Part shown: positions 7,289-15,027 of the stretch, one piece after another
Layout: each line of letters starts with the position of its first letter
Numbering within the stretch: the first letter of the stretch is position 1
Assembly: GCA_964383505.1 (NCBI GenBank)
Contig: CAYLHB010000011.1
Location: forward strand, 1 to 23,284
Reading direction: 5' to 3'
Length of the DNA: 23,284 nucleotides
Origin: CAYLHB01 sp964383505
Lineage (GTDB): Bacteria; Patescibacteriota; Minisyncoccia; Phycocordibacterales; UBA12088
The notes under the pieces: model-generated
The model's input: the letters and a program-made list of their open reading frames with translations, nothing else
Database searches by the model: none
Told to the model about the DNA's origin: nothing
Program-made: the position numbers and the translations under genes

Positions 7289-10279
7289 CTAGCGGCCCAT
7301 CCACGAGAACATCCAACCAATGCGCTTCTTAAGCTCGCTCAAGATGCCTCCAGTGGTTTCGTTAATAATAGCATCTGCGGCGGCCGCCACTTGGTCGGCG
7401 CTCTCGCCTGTGGTCGCTTGTGTGCTCGGGGCAACCGCGAGCAATCGTTCACTATTTTCTGGTGCGGGTGCGGCGGTGCCAATCTCACTAAGGTTGATGA
7501 GTGACTCCGGCGTTTCCTCACTCTGCTCGCTCTCACGCACACGGTTTTCTCTTTGCATACTGTTCAAGGCACGACGCACGGCATCAATTTCCTTCGCTTG
7601 CACCTCGCTTAGGGGGAACTCACGCTTTCCTTCACAGTAGAGCTCGTTCACCTTTTTCTTCGTCGTGTGGTAAACAAAACCAGTGGTTTCCGTTGCGCCC
7701 CATGGCGCGAGAATATCGCTCGCGTACTTTCGTTGGAACGCATGAACTGCAGCGTATGTTTGGTCATCGTAGAAGCCGGTGAGACGCAGTTTGAATTTTT
7801 CAAATGCGTTAAGGAAGTACTGGAGCTTCAAGACCTCGCTTACAGGATTATTTGCACCTCGTTTGATAGGAGTCGTAAGGTACTCCACACACTCCACATC
7901 TGAACTTGTGTTTGCTCGATCTTCGACCCGTGCCGCAACAACACGTACGGTGCTTGATGCTACAGGTGATTTAGTCGGCGTACCAAGGTTGTGCTCATAA
8001 TCGGGGTTTCTATCTACACCTGAAATGAATGCTTCGTTGCGGTAGAGTCCCGGAGTGGTGGAGGCCGCGTACTCCACTGTGTAGGTAACCTCGATTTCCT
8101 CATCACTTTTAATGGTCTCAAGACCCCATCGTTGTTCATGGAGCACCTTGCCTTTTTCGTCATAAATCGTGTCTACGAGAAGTGCGTGGTAGACGGGATC
8201 GCCTGTGTTTTTGATGGTGACCTTGTAGTCTACCGACGAGGACGCGGTGATTTCCTCTACGCTCGCGGTCTTGGTGAGTGTGAGCTTAGATGGACCAAGT
8301 CGAAGCGTTCCGCCACCACCTTGTCCCACTCCTGGTACATTCGTCGCAGTGATAAACGAGATATTCTCCGTATTGTTGCTCAAGTTGTTTTCGGGCACCG
8401 CGGTTTGAACAGTGAATTCAGTCGTAAGCGTGTGTCCCTGTGTCACCGCATTTGTGAGACATGACGGTATCGTAACATCCTGACTCTCGCCTGCCCCCAC
8501 CGAATCCAAACGGTAACGTGCCCCATCCTCTAATGTTTCATCAAACCCTGAGATGGTTTGCAAAGAATCGTCAAAGACTACATCTAAGAAAACATCTGTT
8601 GCAACAGCATCGCCAAGGTTACTGACGGTGATTTTGTAATCGAAGCACGATCCTGCACCAAAATTTTGGGGCACCTGTGCACGAGCCCCCACCCACAAAT
8701 CGGGCATGCCAAACATGATGTTCCCTGAAAAATCACCGAATATGTTGAAGATTGCGAGAATCCAGTTTTCCCCAAATATGTTGGTATTGACGAGATTTAC
8801 CACGTTTGCGCTCGCGTACGCATCGCCCGTGGTAATTGATGTAGTCGTGTTCGCAGTACCGTCTGCAAACGCTTGGTTATCACCGGTAAGCGCATACACG
8901 GAGATGTTATTTGACACGCTTGCGCTGTTGCTGTTCTCAACAGTGACCTGTGCGGTTTCATTAGTACCCAACCCACCACTGCTCTCCATCGCAAGTAGAG
9001 GATCATACATTATTGCGATACCACCCGGCGTTTCTTTCCACACCATACCTTCCGGTAGTCCGAATAACTCTCCGGAAAAAGTACCGTGAATCCTAAAAAG
9101 AATCAGGAAAGAGTCGCCAAACACATTTGTATTGACCTGATTCACAACATTCACATCACTGATGGCGTCCCCCGTGACAATGTCGGCACTTCCCGAGGTG
9201 GTTGTGGTTGCAGCATTATTGCCAGTATCTGAGGTTACTGTGACACCATTTTCTATCGTTGCAGTATTATCGTTCGTCGTCACAACAGTCATACCGGAAC
9301 TCACGCCTGCACCCGTTCCGAATAGTTCCTCAAAGAATTCAGCGCTGGGAAATATTATATCATTCACAAAATCACCAAAACTATTGATAGCAACGAGTAG
9401 GTAGTTACTATCCACAATATTGGTATTTACCACATTCACTACGTTTGCTGATGCATACGCGTCACCAGTGCTAATCGACGCGTCACCATTTTCCGCTGTC
9501 GCACTATTACCACCAGTGTCCGCGCGTACTATTACTTCGTTGGTAATGTGTGCCGTGTTGGTATTGACTACGTTCAAGGTAACGTCTCCTTCCGGACATG
9601 TATCGAAGGTACATGTAGATCCAACCGAAGGTTCATCATAGACGGTGAATAGCTCTCGCAGGTCTAGGTCTGATGTCCCAAAGAAGAGATCGAGAAAGTA
9701 CATAAGACCATCGGAATCGACTATGTTGGTGTTAACCACATTTACCACGTTTGCGCTCGCGTACGCATCGCCCGTGGTAATCGTGGCCGAAGTGCCACTG
9801 GCAACATTATCGCCCGTTTCGCTCCCCACGTCTGCAAGGGTGCTGCTGGTCGCATGATTTACGTGGACAATTTCAACACTCGAATCGTCTCCACTAGAAT
9901 CTATCAGGGTTTCATTAGTATTTAACTCGGTTTCAGTCGCACTGTGTGTCGCCGCATCCCCTGTATGCACCTCCGTTTTCCCATGCTCCTCTGACGTGTA
10001 GGTGCCTTCCAACCCCTCTTCCCCCTCAGAACCTTCGCCTCCGTCGTTCACCTCATGCAACGTATCGGACGTTTGCAACACTTGAGCGGAGCCATCATCC
10101 CCTTCAGGGTCTGATGGTGTTAGTTCTTGGCTACTTACTTCACTTTCTTGGGTATTTTTATCTACTTCTTGTGCAACCACCATCGGCACAACCACACTGC
10201 AAGCGAGTACGATGCCGCAAAGCGCAACTGCCACGTGTATATGCAGATTCAAACTACTACGAAAATAATGCAACAACAT
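7289..10279 (-). CDS. large secreted repeat protein with peptidoglycan-binding domain
   Basis: A 996-aa exported protein, third gene of the second surface operon. A signal peptide occupies residues 1-36 (cut after VVA). An acidic Ser/Thr/Glu linker runs to about 110. A region to about 530 holds repeats built on TGDAYASANVVNVVNTN, each preceded by a TGxNxA segment; several copies start near 9780, 9470, 9175 and 8835. Two CARDB/DUF11-like beta domains follow (about 541-640, starting CFDYKITVSNLGD, and about 667-780, starting LTLTKTASVEE). Residues about 795-880 look like a PG_binding_1 fold (LQYFLNAFEKFKLRLTGFYD, then AAVHAFQRKY). The tail is polar, ending in a Trp-containing amphipathic helix. 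The start is the ATG at 10279; a TTG two codons upstream is possible. It overlaps the preceding gene by 23 bp. The layout suggests a stalk anchored to peptidoglycan at its C-terminal end. Confidence 0.8.
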   Translation of the reverse strand: MLLHYFRSSLNLHIHVAVALCGIVLACSVVVPMVVAQEVDKNTQESEVSSQELTPSDPEGDDGSAQVLQTSDTLHEVNDGGEGSEGEEGLEGTYTSEEHGKTEVHTGDAATHSATETELNTNETLIDSSGDDSSVEIVHVNHATSSTLADVGSETGDNVASGTSATITTGDAYASANVVNVVNTNIVDSDGLMYFLDLFFGTSDLDLRELFTVYDEPSVGSTCTFDTCPEGDVTLNVVNTNTAHITNEVIVRADTGGNSATAENGDASISTGDAYASANVVNVVNTNIVDSNYLLVAINSFGDFVNDIIFPSAEFFEELFGTGAGVSSGMTVVTTNDNTATIENGVTVTSDTGNNAATTTTSGSADIVTGDAISDVNVVNQVNTNVFGDSFLILFRIHGTFSGELFGLPEGMVWKETPGGIAIMYDPLLAMESSGGLGTNETAQVTVENSNSASVSNNISVYALTGDNQAFADGTANTTTSITTGDAYASANVVNLVNTNIFGENWILAIFNIFGDFSGNIMFGMPDLWVGARAQVPQNFGAGSCFDYKITVSNLGDAVATDVFLDVVFDDSLQTISGFDETLEDGARYRLDSVGAGESQDVTIPSCLTNAVTQGHTLTTEFTVQTAVPENNLSNNTENISFITATNVPGVGQGGGGTLRLGPSKLTLTKTASVEEITASSSVDYKVTIKNTGDPVYHALLVDTIYDEKGKVLHEQRWGLETIKSDEEIEVTYTVEYAASTTPGLYRNEAFISGVDRNPDYEHNLGTPTKSPVASSTVRVVAARVEDRANTSSDVECVEYLTTPIKRGANNPVSEVLKLQYFLNAFEKFKLRLTGFYDDQTYAAVHAFQRKYASDILAPWGATETTGFVYHTTKKKVNELYCEGKREFPLSEVQAKEIDAVRRALNSMQRENRVRESEQSEETPESLINLSEIGTAAPAPENSERLLAVAPSTQATTGESADQVAAAADAIINETTGGILSELKKRIGWMFSWMGR
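8795..8836 (-). repeat. 42-bp direct repeat inside the repeat protein gene, copy 1
   Basis: This 42-bp stretch is identical to 9740-9781. It encodes the ITTGDAYASANVVN segment. Other repeat copies in the gene (near 9125-9180 and 9415-9475) encode similar protein but differ at many silent positions, so this pair is a recent duplication or gene-conversion product. Confidence 0.8.
9740..9781 (-). repeat. 42-bp direct repeat inside the repeat protein gene, copy 2
   Basis: Identical to 8795-8836, 945 bp apart and in the same frame. Recombination between the two copies would remove 315 codons without shifting the frame and so shorten the stalk by two repeat units. Confidence 0.8.
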
Positions 10280-10847
10280 ACGCAAAAATGTTAGTGACCG
10301 CCTGAGTGACCCGCGTAAAGAATGTAGATGTTTCCGAAACCACTTCTGCTTCGAGCACTGACGCGTCTGTTGTACTGCTAATGCTAATAATATCTATGAC
10401 CTCATCATCGCTCTTTGTCATCTGCAATGATGGTGTCGCATACTCCAAAGAACTTCCTGAAAGAACTGAGGAACCACTTGCCGTGTTTGTGGCGACCTGC
10501 GGCAATGTGCCACGCACCTCTATGTCGTATTTCCCACTCCCATCCGAGGTCACCTCAACGCGCTTCGTGAGTGATGCCGACACACCATCATCGGTCGTGG
10601 TACTTTCCCTCACGTCCATCACCACCTGCCCATCCACGGTGGTGGTGATGGAAAGCTCAGAGCGCGCCTTGCCTGTGCGCACGGTGCCCACTTGACTCTC
10701 TTCACCATCCACACCGCCACTGCCAGATGCGCTATTCCCACCCGTGTTCGCTGAGAGCGAGACACTGTTGGTAATGTGCGTCGCACCGAGGACGGGCAAT
10801 GCAACCGCAAACCATACCACACCTATGCTGTAGATAATCCTTTGCAT
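10257..10847 (-). CDS. small exported protein with one TGGN module
   Basis: A 196-aa protein with a signal peptide or anchor at about residues 4-22. Residues 23-75 carry a short form of the shared surface module: HITNSVSLSANTGGNSA, a brief Gly/Asp insert, then RTGKARSELSITTTVDG. The middle is Ser/Thr/Asp-rich beta-type sequence. The last 20 residues (FFTRVTQAVTNIFAYVVALFS) are hydrophobic and may be a second membrane anchor. The ATG at 10847 has the best Shine-Dalgarno in the operon, AGGAGGGT, though very close to the start. The gene lies between the Gly-rich protein and the 996-aa protein and overlaps the latter. It could be a membrane-tethered partner or assembly factor, inferred from position and the shared module only. 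Confidence 0.7.
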   Translation of the reverse strand: MQRIIYSIGVVWFAVALPVLGATHITNSVSLSANTGGNSASGSGGVDGEESQVGTVRTGKARSELSITTTVDGQVVMDVRESTTTDDGVSASLTKRVEVTSDGSGKYDIEVRGTLPQVATNTASGSSVLSGSSLEYATPSLQMTKSDDEVIDIISISSTTDASVLEAEVVSETSTFFTRVTQAVTNIFAYVVALFS

Positions 10848-10892
10848 ACCCTCCTGTCAGACCCTAGGGATTGGCTAACCCTGAGAATCTGA

Positions 10893-10920
10893 CTGGAGGG
10901 GAGGAGTCGCCTCCCCCCAG
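10893..10920 (-). other. G/C-rich hairpin between two surface genes
   Basis: CTGG-A-GGGGAGG (10893-10904) pairs with CCTCCCC-CCAG (10910-10920) with one bulged A and a 5-nt loop. It lies 22 bp past the stop at 10942 and before the ribosome site of the 10847 gene. No T-run follows on the minus strand. As with 3917-3940, a processing or partial-termination role that lowers expression of the downstream genes is likely. Confidence 0.55.
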
Positions 10921-10941
10921 AAGCACATATGTGCGGATGCC

Positions 10942-12057
10942 TTAGCGGCGAATGCGCGTGATGTTCTTGTTGACGACGTTTACGATTGCCGCAGCGCTGT
11001 CGGCGTAACCAGTTACGATTACACCCCCGCGTGCGCCATCTCCACCGTTGCCGCCGTTGCCTGATGTTCCGGTGTCGCCACCTTCAGCACCAAAGCCACC
11101 GTCACCGCCATCGCCTGCGATAGCCGTGCCGTCATCATCGCTGTCATCGTGATAACCATAGTCACCCCAACCCCTGTGGAGCTGGTCATCCTCGTACGTC
11201 TCTGCATCACCACCGTTACCACCATTGCCGCCCTCGCCACCGTCTCCCGCATCACTGCCGGAATCGCCTGAGGTCGCGCCCTTGCCGGCGTCACCGCCGT
11301 CAGCGACGTTCTCGCCGGTGTTGACAGAGCCATCGACGACGTTCTCAACGTCCGCATCATTGTCATTGTCAACATCGATTTTAGTCGTAACAGGCACAAA
11401 CTCCTTCTCGTACTGTGTCCAGTGCGATTCGGTCTCAAGGAAGCTCGCATCACTGTCGCCGTTGTGACGACGATCGTGGTGATCGCGATCCCTCTCGTAG
11501 CGAGTAAAGTACTCGTCAGCGGTTTCATACGACTCGTTGTACTGGTCGCATCCGCAGTCTTCAACCACAACACCCGTCGTGTTGGTGTTGACCTCGTTGC
11601 TTATCGCAACAGCAACCGATGCGTCGCCGGTAAGGATGTCACCACCCTCGCCGCCGTTACCGCCGTTGCCACCGTTACCCGTGTCGCCAGTATTACCACC
11701 CGCACCACCATCAAAGCCATAACCACCATCACCACCCTCAGCGTAGCCGCCCTCGGCCTCAGCGTCACCGCCGTTACCACCTTTGCCGGCGTCACCGCCG
11801 TCTCCCGCATTACTGCCGGAGTCACCAGACTTTCCACCCTTCGCGCCGTTACCCCCGTTTGCAGTATTGTAACCGGTGTCCGCGTTCAATGTAACAGTGT
11901 TTGTCACTGTTGCATTGTTCTCATTGTTCACACTGATGTTCGTCGTCACACCCTGAGGACCCCAAAATGCGAACGCCGGTGTCGCAAAGAGACCGAGTGC
12001 GAGCGCAGGAATAGTTGCGAGCGCAACCACCCTGTCAGCAAGTATCTTTGTACTCAT
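10942..12057 (-). CDS. Gly/Asn/Asp-rich secreted protein with two modules
   Basis: A 371-aa secreted protein, first gene of the second surface operon. The signal peptide ends at AFA (residue 30). Two long modules follow, about 40-160 and 226-366. Each begins with an NxNxA...TGxNxA strand pair (NNENNATV, ADTGYNTANGG; DNDNDADV, NTGENVADGG), continues with a long GGNGGDGG-type insert, and closes with a TG-[DY]-A strand ending in VNxN (TGDASVAVAISNEVNTN; TGYADSAAAIVNVVNKN). Between them lie a DCGCDQ pair of cysteines and a charged stretch rich in Asp, His, Tyr and Arg. The acidic GG-rich inserts resemble calcium-binding or PGRS-like Gly-rich folds. The protein ends right after the second module with a basic RIRR. 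It is probably an abundant surface or sheath component; the biochemical role is unknown. Confidence 0.75.
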   Translation of the reverse strand: MSTKILADRVVALATIPALALGLFATPAFAFWGPQGVTTNISVNNENNATVTNTVTLNADTGYNTANGGNGAKGGKSGDSGSNAGDGGDAGKGGNGGDAEAEGGYAEGGDGGYGFDGGAGGNTGDTGNGGNGGNGGEGGDILTGDASVAVAISNEVNTNTTGVVVEDCGCDQYNESYETADEYFTRYERDRDHHDRRHNGDSDASFLETESHWTQYEKEFVPVTTKIDVDNDNDADVENVVDGSVNTGENVADGGDAGKGATSGDSGSDAGDGGEGGNGGNGGDAETYEDDQLHRGWGDYGYHDDSDDDGTAIAGDGGDGGFGAEGGDTGTSGNGGNGGDGARGGVIVTGYADSAAAIVNVVNKNITRIRR

Positions 12058-12100
12058 GGTTTTGTAAATTAGTTAAAGTAATGTAACCGTGCTCACTTTG

Positions 12101-12265
12101 AGCCTTAAGGCTACAAAACAAGCAAACCAACGTGTGCATGCGTTAACGCATGTGCTCGACCCTTGTGAACTTCACAGTTCACGCATGAATGTGTTTCCCA
12201 AATACTCATGCGTGCACTGTGCCCGTTGCACCATCAACAAAAAAACCGTGCGCACACAATGTGCG
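12101..12265 (-). other. six consecutive stem-loops upstream of the Gly-rich gene
   Basis: Inverted repeats follow one another: AGCC-TTAA-GGCT (12101-12112), the perfect palindrome CATGCGTTAACGCATG (12137-12152), GTGAAC/GTTCAC (12165-12182), CACGCATGA/TCATGCGTG (12180-12214), GTGCA/TGCAC (12212-12231) and CGCACA/TGTGCG (12251-12265). Together they would make a highly structured leader for the minus-strand gene starting at 12057, if transcription starts at the 12357-12384 promoter. The word CATGCG recurs in several of them. Confidence 0.55.
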
Positions 12266-12334
12266 ACGGCGCAAACGCTAAGTAAGCACTCTTGGAATTA
12301 TGCGTTACTAAAGAAAACATCAGCGTGATGTGGC

Positions 12335-12349
12335 GCTGGTTTCCCCTTG
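12335..12349 (-). repeat. 15-bp inverted repeat arm (motif of the candidate RNA)
   Basis: The minus strand here reads CAAGGGGAAACCAGC, identical to 12529-12543 on the plus strand inside the candidate structured RNA. In this copy it lies at the start of the predicted minus-strand leader. It is preceded by a CCTTG/CAAGG stem (12345-12357) and followed by an AGCG/CGCT stem, so both copies sit in a similar hairpin setting. Confidence 0.65.
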
Positions 12350-12356
12350 AAACAAG

Positions 12357-12384
12357 GTTATATACTTCCTAGTGAGCACGTCAA
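12357..12384 (-). promoter_or_regulatory. sigma70-type promoter of the second surface operon
   Basis: On the minus strand TTGACG (12384-12379) and TATAAC (12362-12357) are 16 bp apart. Expected transcription start is near 12350, giving a leader of about 290 nt through the hairpin array to the ATG at 12057. Confidence 0.55.
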
Positions 12385-12471
12385 CTACATGCGTTGTGGA
12401 TTGAGTGCTATAGGACGACTCCTTCTTCATGTAAAGCTACAGAGAAGAGGGCGGCGCTATAGTACCTACGT

Positions 12472-12487
12472 TATAATACGTTATAAT
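12472..12487 (+). promoter_or_regulatory. tandem TATAAT boxes before the candidate RNA
   Basis: The 10-bp unit ACGTTATAAT is repeated back to back, giving two perfect -10 hexamers (12472-12477 and 12482-12487). The second would start transcription near 12494, just before the structured element at 12502. No convincing -35 box is visible at the usual distance for either. Confidence 0.45.
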
Positions 12488-12501
12488 ACCTAGAAGAAGA
12501 T

Positions 12502-12585
12502 CTCGGGTTGTCTGAAGGGCGATCACCCCAAGGGGAAACCAGCTCATGCGAGCTGCCGGGTGATACGCCCTTCACACGACCCGAG
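12502..12585 (+). ncRNA. candidate structured RNA of unknown class
   Basis: An 84-nt element folds into a long closed hairpin: CTCGGGT/ACCCGAG (12502-12508 with 12579-12585), TGAAGGGCG/CGCCCTTCA (12513-12521 with 12566-12574), ATCACCC/GGGTGAT (12522-12528 with 12558-12564, one bulged A), an asymmetric internal loop with CAAGGGGAAACC (12529-12540) opposite GCC, and a terminal AGCTC-ATGC-GAGCT hairpin (12541-12554). CCC at 12526-12528 can alternatively pair with GGG at 12533-12535, a switch-like feature. Tandem TATAAT boxes lie just upstream. A CGCCG/CGGCG stem at 12598-12610 follows but has its T-run on the minus strand. It does not match the SRP, tmRNA, 6S, fluoride or c-di-GMP riboswitch cores that I can recall. 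It may be an independent small RNA, or a leader element of the gene at 12838. Confidence 0.55.
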
Positions 12586-12837
12586 CGAAACACAAAACGC
12601 CGTATCGGCGCATGCCCAGAGGTATAGCAAAGACCAAGCGAACAGTCAATGCGCGTGTAAAAAAATTTGTACCACGCCCTGTTGCATAACTGGAGATGTG
12701 CGTTTCCTTCTCACTTGCCACACGTCCCTCAACGGAGTACGCTTTGGAAACAAGGTGTCAGTACATACAAGAGCGCGCTTCGGGAACGGCGCGTTACTCT
12801 AATCGGTAAAGTCATCTCCAACTCGACGTAGCGTGGT

Positions 12838-14988
12838 ATGATTTTTTTTGCTCGTAGTGAACGGCGCACGGCATTCGTGCGCACTACCGCACTCTTAATG
12901 AGTTTGTTTGTAGTGTGCACGGTTGTACTGTTTCTTGTCGACACCCGCGACCCTACCGCACGGTGCACCGCATGTACACCGGATCGCTACCATCCATCAA
13001 ACGTTCCCGAACACTGGGTCGCACTCACATTTGACGATGGGCCAACCCATGATGCAACCCCGAAGATTCTTGCTACCTTGAAGGAACACAACGTCCATGC
13101 AACCTTTTTTGTGCTGGGACGATTCGCCTTTGCTAACCCCTCGCTCTTGGCTCGTGTTGCGTCTGATGGACACGACATTGGCAACCACAGTTTCACCCAC
13201 GAGGAGTTTATTCAAGGCACGGAACAGCGTGTGGCGTGGGAGCTCAATGTCACTAACAAGCTAATAGAGTCGGTGACGGGTCGCTCTGCGCTTCTCTACC
13301 GACCACCCTTTCTCGATGAAATGGATCCGTTTACGGTGCTTCCTGACACCTCTGAACACCAAGTCTGGAGCTGGGTAAACCAGCACAACTACGTCACTGT
13401 AGGGAGCGACCTCGACTCGTTCGACTGGCAATCCAAAACACCCAATGAGGTGTTGCTGAGCGTCGAAAAGCTCATCGAGGAAAAGGAAACCAACCCCGAC
13501 GCACGTAATCGTCACGTATTTCTTTTTCACGATGTGCCTGTAACGGCGGATGCGCTCGATGAGATAATTGTTTATTTAAAAGAACGCGGGTACCGCATTG
13601 TGCCCCTCTCCACGCTCATAGGCGTATCACAAGATGAAGTTATGCCCAAAGCGGGCTTCTCTATTCATTCACTGTGGTACCAGATACTGCTCCAGACAAC
13701 ACAGGGCCTGGGAATCGTGTTGTTCGCCATTCTTGTTTTCATTACGCTTTTCACTGCCATTCGATTCGCGATTTTGGTCAGTGTAGTTGTATGGTTGAGG
13801 ATGAAGAAAGATGTCCGAGTTGCACCCATACCCTCCTTGCAAGTAACCGTGCTTGTACCTGCCTACAATGAATCAGTGAATGTTGAAGCGACCCTACGCT
13901 CTATCATGGCAAACCACCATAGCCCGCACGAGGTGGTGGTGATTGACGATGGCTCAACCGATGATACCGCCTCAGTTGCACGCGCAGTAGCTGACACGTA
14001 TGAGGAAGGACGCATACGGGTGATAAGCACAAAGAATCAAGGAAAGGCAAGCGCGCTCAATCTTGGGCTCTCCATGGCGAACGGAGAAGTGGTGGTCGCA
14101 ATTGATGGGGACACAGTGCTCGACCCCTACTGCATCGGTGAGGTGCTTCGGGCGTTCTCATCGCCTCGTGTAGGTGCGGTTGCGGGAAAAATAGTGCCCG
14201 CAACATTCCGCACGATTTTGGAGCGGTTTCAGGCACTTGAGTACCTCATTGGACAAGCGATGGATAAGACGGTCATCTCGTGTGCCGGAGCGGTCAACAT
14301 CGTACCCGGGGCAATAGGTGCATGGCGCAAAGATGTCGCACTTGCGGCGGGTGGGTACAGCAAGGACACACTCGTGGAAGATCAAGACCTGACCCTCGCA
14401 GTGCTCTCACTTGGGTACGAGGTGCGCTATGCGCCTCTTGCGGTGGCCTACACTGAGGTGCCACGTTCGCTCCGTGCGCTCTACCTCCAGAGATTTCGTT
14501 GGACATACGGCACGTTTCAGTGTGTGTACAAATACAGGTCGTGCTTTTTTTCCGATCATAAGTGGCGTATTGGTTTCATTGCACTTCCCTACACGTTTGT
14601 CTTTAATGTAGTGACTCCCATGTCGGCATTCGTGCTCTACTTTGCCACCTTTCTTGCTGTTGTGATGCGTATGTCGCACCCCGCGGTGCATGTGCTTATT
14701 GTGTTTACAGTACTCGATCTACTGTACGGATTGCTTGCGTTGTGGGGGGACGCTACACTGAAAAAGCACACGCTTCTACTCATTGTGGTACAACGGTTCT
14801 GGTATGCGGTCCTCTATGCGGTACTAGTGTCCCTCGTCATGCTTAAGGTGCTCGACGGGTCCCCAACTCGTTGGAACAAGCTCAAACGCACGGGAAGCGC
14901 GCAGGCATACTTTTTTGATACCTACGGGAATCCTGCAGAGGTTCGGGAAGCCAACACGCTCCCTGCTATGAAGCCGGTGTACGCTTAG
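12838..14988 (+). CDS. NodB polysaccharide deacetylase-GT2 synthase fusion
   Basis: A 716-aa membrane enzyme that should both polymerise and de-N-acetylate a surface polysaccharide, probably a poly-N-acetylhexosamine type. A TM helix at about 18-34 leads to an outside NodB domain: TFDDGP (64-69, catalytic Asp), HSFTH (117-121, metal His pair), RPPF (155-158) and LFHD (229-232). Helices at about 290-320 return to the cytoplasm for a GT2 domain: VLVPAYNES (338-346), DDGSTDD (370-376), IDGD (422-425, DxD-type), VEDQD (513-517, acceptor base) and QRFRW (551-555, processive QxxRW). C-terminal helices (about 578-670) would form the export channel. PgaB/PgaC or IcaB/IcaA use separate proteins for these steps. 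The 12611-12837 upstream stretch shows only a weak promoter candidate (TTGCCA 12715, TACGCT 12738). The ATG at 12838 has no clear Shine-Dalgarno. Confidence 0.9.
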   Translation: MIFFARSERRTAFVRTTALLMSLFVVCTVVLFLVDTRDPTARCTACTPDRYHPSNVPEHWVALTFDDGPTHDATPKILATLKEHNVHATFFVLGRFAFANPSLLARVASDGHDIGNHSFTHEEFIQGTEQRVAWELNVTNKLIESVTGRSALLYRPPFLDEMDPFTVLPDTSEHQVWSWVNQHNYVTVGSDLDSFDWQSKTPNEVLLSVEKLIEEKETNPDARNRHVFLFHDVPVTADALDEIIVYLKERGYRIVPLSTLIGVSQDEVMPKAGFSIHSLWYQILLQTTQGLGIVLFAILVFITLFTAIRFAILVSVVVWLRMKKDVRVAPIPSLQVTVLVPAYNESVNVEATLRSIMANHHSPHEVVVIDDGSTDDTASVARAVADTYEEGRIRVISTKNQGKASALNLGLSMANGEVVVAIDGDTVLDPYCIGEVLRAFSSPRVGAVAGKIVPATFRTILERFQALEYLIGQAMDKTVISCAGAVNIVPGAIGAWRKDVALAAGGYSKDTLVEDQDLTLAVLSLGYEVRYAPLAVAYTEVPRSLRALYLQRFRWTYGTFQCVYKYRSCFFSDHKWRIGFIALPYTFVFNVVTPMSAFVLYFATFLAVVMRMSHPAVHVLIVFTVLDLLYGLLALWGDATLKKHTLLLIVVQRFWYAVLYAVLVSLVMLKVLDGSPTRWNKLKRTGSAQAYFFDTYGNPAEVREANTLPAMKPVYA

Positions 14989-15027
14989 ATAAGGGGGCAT
15001 AAAGGAACTCAGGTGTGCTAGTCGCAA

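Noticed and set aside
8776..9790. CRISPR-like array from the regular repeats
   Set aside because: The repeats are about 300-350 bp apart, mostly diverged at silent positions, and lie in frame within one protein gene.
11422..12072. Val/Thr-rich plus-strand frame of 216 codons
   Set aside because: It is antisense to the Gly-rich secreted protein, whose signal peptide and modules are clear; the composition is the expected shadow.
12502..12585. Fluoride or c-di-GMP-I riboswitch
   Set aside because: GGGCGAT and GGGGAAACC resemble parts of these motifs, but the required partner segments and helix order are absent.
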